DNA from: Salinibacterium sp. ZJ450
Lineage (GTDB): Bacteria > Actinomycetota > Actinomycetes > Actinomycetales > Microbacteriaceae
Assembly (NCBI RefSeq): GCF_011751885.2
Contig: NZ_CP061771.1
Span: 3,534,001-3,598,000, forward strand
Length of the DNA: 64,000 nt
Direction: 5' to 3'
How positions within the stretch are numbered: the stretch's first letter is position 1; each line of letters starts with the position of its first letter. Of the stretch, positions 61,384 to 64,000 are shown in pieces. The notes under the pieces were generated by a model. That model was not told the DNA's origin. It searched no databases and was given only the letters and a program-made list of their open reading frames with translations. Position numbers and translations under genes: made by a program.

Positions 61384-62657
61384 GCAAGGTCCTTCGCGGG
61401 TTGACGTGGTTGGACGGCGCGGACCAGCAGGTCCTTGTCACCGAAGTTTCCGGACTTGAGCAGCAGCGCGCGGCGCGGCTCACTGCCTGTGTAGATCCAC
61501 GGCACGCCAGGTGCGGCTTCGGCACCGATGACGCCGCCGCTCACGGCGAGCGCCGAGACCACCGCCCCCGATGTTTCCCCGCCCGCCACGACGATTCGCC
61601 GGATGTCACGTTCGATGAGTCCCTGTGCGATGCGGGCGGTCGCCGATTCCAAGATCTCCGAGGCTCGCTGTGCACCGAGAGCCTCTTGCGTTGCGCGCAA
61701 CTCGTCTGGTGGAAGTGACGAGTAGATCAGTGCCGCGGTGGGCGGGCGTTCGGAGTCGAACCAGGCGAGGGCAGCGTCCGCGAGGGCGTCAGGGTCTGGC
61801 GTCTTCACTGCGTCGAGTCGGTATGAGGGGTAGCTGCGCTTCATTTCGGCAAGCTGCTCGAGGGTTCGTGCCGAGCAGCTTCCAGCAAGCACAACCGACA
61901 CCGCGCTTCCTACCGGGTCCGAGTCATCCGACTCCATTTCGCCGAGTCCCAGCCCGCGGGCTCGTGCAATGCCTAATCCACTAGCCAATCCGGCGGCGCC
62001 CGTGACCAGGGGCGCATCGAGGATGGCCTCACCGATGACCCTGAGGTCATCCTCGGTGGCGGCGTCCACGACGGCGTACCGATCGCCGCTGAGTTCTGCG
62101 TCGGAGAGAGCGGCCGCGATGGCGTTCACTCCTGCCGAGACCGTACGGATATCCACCAGTCTTACTGGCCGCTCCGTCTGCGACTGCAGCACGCGGGGGA
62201 TGAACGAATCCGTCATCGGCGTGAGGGGATGGTTGCTCATCGCGGATTCACTGAGCAGATTCTGGCCGACGAACAGCTGCCCCATGAACTGGCGACGGTC
62301 GTGACCGGGCGAACTGGGCACGACCGTCGTCACGGGCGCGCCGACCAGATCCGCCAACGCGTCAGCGACCGGTCCGATGTTTCCTCGGGAAGTCGAATCG
62401 AAGGTCGAACAGTACTTGAAGAAGAGCTGACTCATTCCGTGTGCCTGAAGCCAGGCTCCCGCCTCAAGCGACTGCCGCACGGCCTCGTCGGGCGCGATCG
62501 TGCGCGACTTGAGTGCGATGACGATCGCGTCGGCGGCCGTCAATTCCAGGTCGTCAGCGGGGATTCCGAAGAAGATCAGCACCCGTAGCCCGGCGCGACG
62601 AAACGCCACCGCGACATCCGTTGCTCCCGTGAAATCGTCGGCGATCGCGCCGATCAT
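61380..62657 (-). CDS. otnK: Four-carbon acid sugar kinase
   Basis: The protein is 425 residues. The N-terminal IGAIADDFTGATDVAVAFRRAGLR matches the substrate-binding domain of the DUF1537/OtnK family, and IVVAGGETSGAVVSAL in the C-terminal half is the nucleotide-binding loop. It phosphorylates 3-oxo-tetronate or a related acid. ATG 62657 has GGAG 8 nt upstream. It lies between the GntR gene and otnC. Confidence 0.9.
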   Translation of the reverse strand: MIGAIADDFTGATDVAVAFRRAGLRVLIFFGIPADDLELTAADAIVIALKSRTIAPDEAVRQSLEAGAWLQAHGMSQLFFKYCSTFDSTSRGNIGPVADALADLVGAPVTTVVPSSPGHDRRQFMGQLFVGQNLLSESAMSNHPLTPMTDSFIPRVLQSQTERPVRLVDIRTVSAGVNAIAAALSDAELSGDRYAVVDAATEDDLRVIGEAILDAPLVTGAAGLASGLGIARARGLGLGEMESDDSDPVGSAVSVVLAGSCSARTLEQLAEMKRSYPSYRLDAVKTPDPDALADAALAWFDSERPPTAALIYSSLPPDELRATQEALGAQRASEILESATARIAQGLIERDIRRIVVAGGETSGAVVSALAVSGGVIGAEAAPGVPWIYTGSEPRRALLLKSGNFGDKDLLVRAVQPRQPAKDLA

Positions 62658-62676
62658 GACTGGGGCTCCGGCAGCA

Positions 62677-63393
62677 TCAAAATCCCTTAACGCCGAGCGC
62701 GCGCGAGACGTCCTCAAGGTGATCGCGCATGTGCGCGACCGCGGCGTCAGCATCACGGCGACGGATGGCGTCGAGAATTGCGCTGTGGTATTCGAAGCCG
62801 CGGTGCCCGCGGCCGGGGACGTGCAGCGCGGATTGGCGAACCTGGAACAGCACGTCGCGGAGCGAATCGAGGATGATCGCGTACAGCGGATTGTGGGTGG
62901 CCTTGGCGATCATGCCGTGGAACTCGACGTCGGCCGCAGCAGCGTCCTCGGTGGTTGGGTCACCCGCCATCCGCGCGTGAATGGCCTCCAGCTGCTTGAT
63001 GTCATCATCAGTGGCGTTCTCGCAGGCGATCTTGGCAATTTGCAACTCGAGCATGAGGCGGACCTCATGCACGTGCGAGTACTCGAGTTCTTCGGAGCCC
63101 CGCAGGAAGGAGCGGAACGCGTCGGTGACCAGGGAGGCATCCGCCGAGGCGACGCTTGCTCCCACGCCCGAGCGCACCGTCACGATGCCGCGGGCGGCGA
63201 GCCCCCTCAGCGCCTCACGCACAACGGTGCGCGATACCCCGAATCCGTCGCAGAGTTCCCGCTCGGACGGGAGCTTGTCTCCCGCGACCAGCTTGTTGTC
63301 GATGATCGTCTTGGCGATCTGATCGCTGACCTGTTCGGCCAGAGTGTGCGCCTTCAGCCCGTCGCCGAAGGCGGTGACGTGGGTCGTGGTCAT
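62677..63393 (-). CDS. GntR/FadR-type regulator of the otn operon
   Basis: The protein is 238 residues. The winged helix is in LVAGDKLPSERELCDGFGVSRTVVREALRGLAARGIVTV. The FCD domain has FHGMIAKATHNPLYAI and FEYHSAILDAI with likely metal His residues. Its ATG overlaps the stop of the upstream isomerase gene by one base, so it is inside the operon it probably controls. Confidence 0.9.
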   Translation of the reverse strand: MTTTHVTAFGDGLKAHTLAEQVSDQIAKTIIDNKLVAGDKLPSERELCDGFGVSRTVVREALRGLAARGIVTVRSGVGASVASADASLVTDAFRSFLRGSEELEYSHVHEVRLMLELQIAKIACENATDDDIKQLEAIHARMAGDPTTEDAAAADVEFHGMIAKATHNPLYAIILDSLRDVLFQVRQSALHVPGRGHRGFEYHSAILDAIRRRDADAAVAHMRDHLEDVSRALGVKGF

Positions 63394-64000
63394 CAGGCTC
63401 GCTCCTTCAATACGGGAACCATCCTCGCGAGTCCGGCGAGGGACAGTTCGGGGGTTCTGCCCCCTGCGGACTGCAGATGTTCCATTGTGATCCACCCGGC
63501 GTATCCCCGGCCGAGAAGATCGGTGAGGAACGATTCGAGCGGTTCATCAGGATATTCGATGGCGCCTCTGGATGTGGTTTCCGCGATCTGGACCAGCGCC
63601 GGCAGTTCGTCCGAGCCGGCGAGCGCGTCGGCCGCCACGTGCCCGGACTCGACGACGTGGTAGGTGTCGAAGATCAGCCCGACGGTCGCCAGCCCGTGCT
63701 GGGTCAGGAAGCGCGCCGCGGCGCCCTGCTCGGTGATCAGTGTCACGAGCTTGGGGTTCTGGGGCTCAATGAGTACCCGCGCGTCCAGGCGCTCGGCGTG
63801 AGCGGCCACCTGCGCGAGCGAATCCGCGAGCAGCTCGTAGTGACGGGCGGGGTCGGTGACGACATCCGGCTCCATGATCCGACCGAAGGAGACCCCGGTG
63901 CCCAGCTCGGCCGCGTGCTCGACCAAACGCTTGGACTCGGCGACGGTCTGCGCCCGCAGGTCGTCGTCGGCGGAGCTGAGGCTCAGGCCACGTTCCTGCC
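63393..64000 (-). CDS. Sugar isomerase/epimerase-like TIM barrel (5' end outside window)
   Basis: About 200 residues are present and the frame stays open to the window edge. VLIEPQNPKLVTLITEQGAAARFL, VGLIFDTYHVVESG (metal Asp/His) and YAGWITMEHLQSAGG (Glu) are the xylose-isomerase-like AP_endonuc_2 pattern, as in OtnI or hydroxypyruvate isomerase. Context suggests OtnI-like isomerisation of a four-carbon acid sugar. Confidence 0.82.
   Translation of the reverse strand, partial: QERGLSLSSADDDLRAQTVAESKRLVEHAAELGTGVSFGRIMEPDVVTDPARHYELLADSLAQVAAHAERLDARVLIEPQNPKLVTLITEQGAAARFLTQHGLATVGLIFDTYHVVESGHVAADALAGSDELPALVQIAETTSRGAIEYPDEPLESFLTDLLGRGYAGWITMEHLQSAGGRTPELSLAGLARMVPVLKERA

Noticed and set aside
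1-64000. CRISPR arrays, rRNA, tRNA genes, prophage genes or attachment sites
   Set aside because: I found no regularly spaced direct repeats with spacers, no cloverleaf-like T-loop sets in the gaps, and no phage structural or integrase genes.

Overview
The window is high-GC actinobacterial chromosome. Gene content and style suggest the family Microbacteriaceae: a PurS/PurQ/PurL-type purine cluster, a class E sortase with its small membrane partner, DUF3817 and septum-formation-domain proteins, mycothiol-type enzymes, and many genes that start right at a likely transcription start (leaderless). No rRNA, tRNA or CRISPR array was seen. The first and last genes run off the window edges.

Layout. 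0-2 kb: catBCA, the catechol ortho-cleavage genes (catB is cut by the window edge). 2-24 kb: purine biosynthesis genes purM, purF, purD, purC, purS, purQ, purL and purA, interspersed with small housekeeping or accessory genes: a sterol-carrier-like protein, GNATs, VOC proteins, a furA-like/katA oxidative-stress operon, a PadR-hydrolase pair, Nudix, chorismate mutase, a DMT exporter and a mycothiol-type DinB-fold protein. 24-34 kb: TrmH-like methyltransferase, DUF898 protein, sortase E operon, an orphan DNA methyltransferase, P-loop kinase, HAD phosphatase, pyrE with a septum-formation protein, a membrane-protein gene broken by a 19-bp tandem duplication, exonuclease III, a VapBC module whose antitoxin frame is split, and an AEC transporter.

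34-53 kb is an accessory catabolic island. A PadR regulator faces a class II aldolase-like gene, an extradiol dioxygenase and a 4-oxalocrotonate tautomerase. A BBE-type flavoprotein follows. On the opposite strand a GntR-controlled operon encodes a 2-oxopentenoate hydratase, a 4-oxalocrotonate decarboxylase, a NitT/TauT-type ABC importer and a hydroxymuconic semialdehyde dehydrogenase. Together these give uptake, ring cleavage and the 4-oxalocrotonate branch as far as 4-hydroxy-2-oxovalerate, but the usual last two enzymes are not seen. An IS30-family element separates this from a second group: an NtaA/SnaA/DszA-type monooxygenase, two DszC-like flavoproteins and an APC permease. 53-64 kb: a DUF6421-type protein, a NarL-type two-component system, an ArsR-SRPBCC pair, a second BBE flavoprotein, a NatAB-like ABC exporter and an otn-type four-carbon acid-sugar operon.

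The regulatory reading is unusually legible. About twenty genes show a TANNNT-like -10 box 6-8 nt before the start codon. Matched palindromes sit between -35 and -10 in front of both the GntR gene and its operon. Other inverted repeats overlap the furA, vapB, padR and arsR promoters. A 57-bp imperfect palindrome recurs four times between genes. All functional calls come from reading the sequence and from knowledge of the families; no database search was run.
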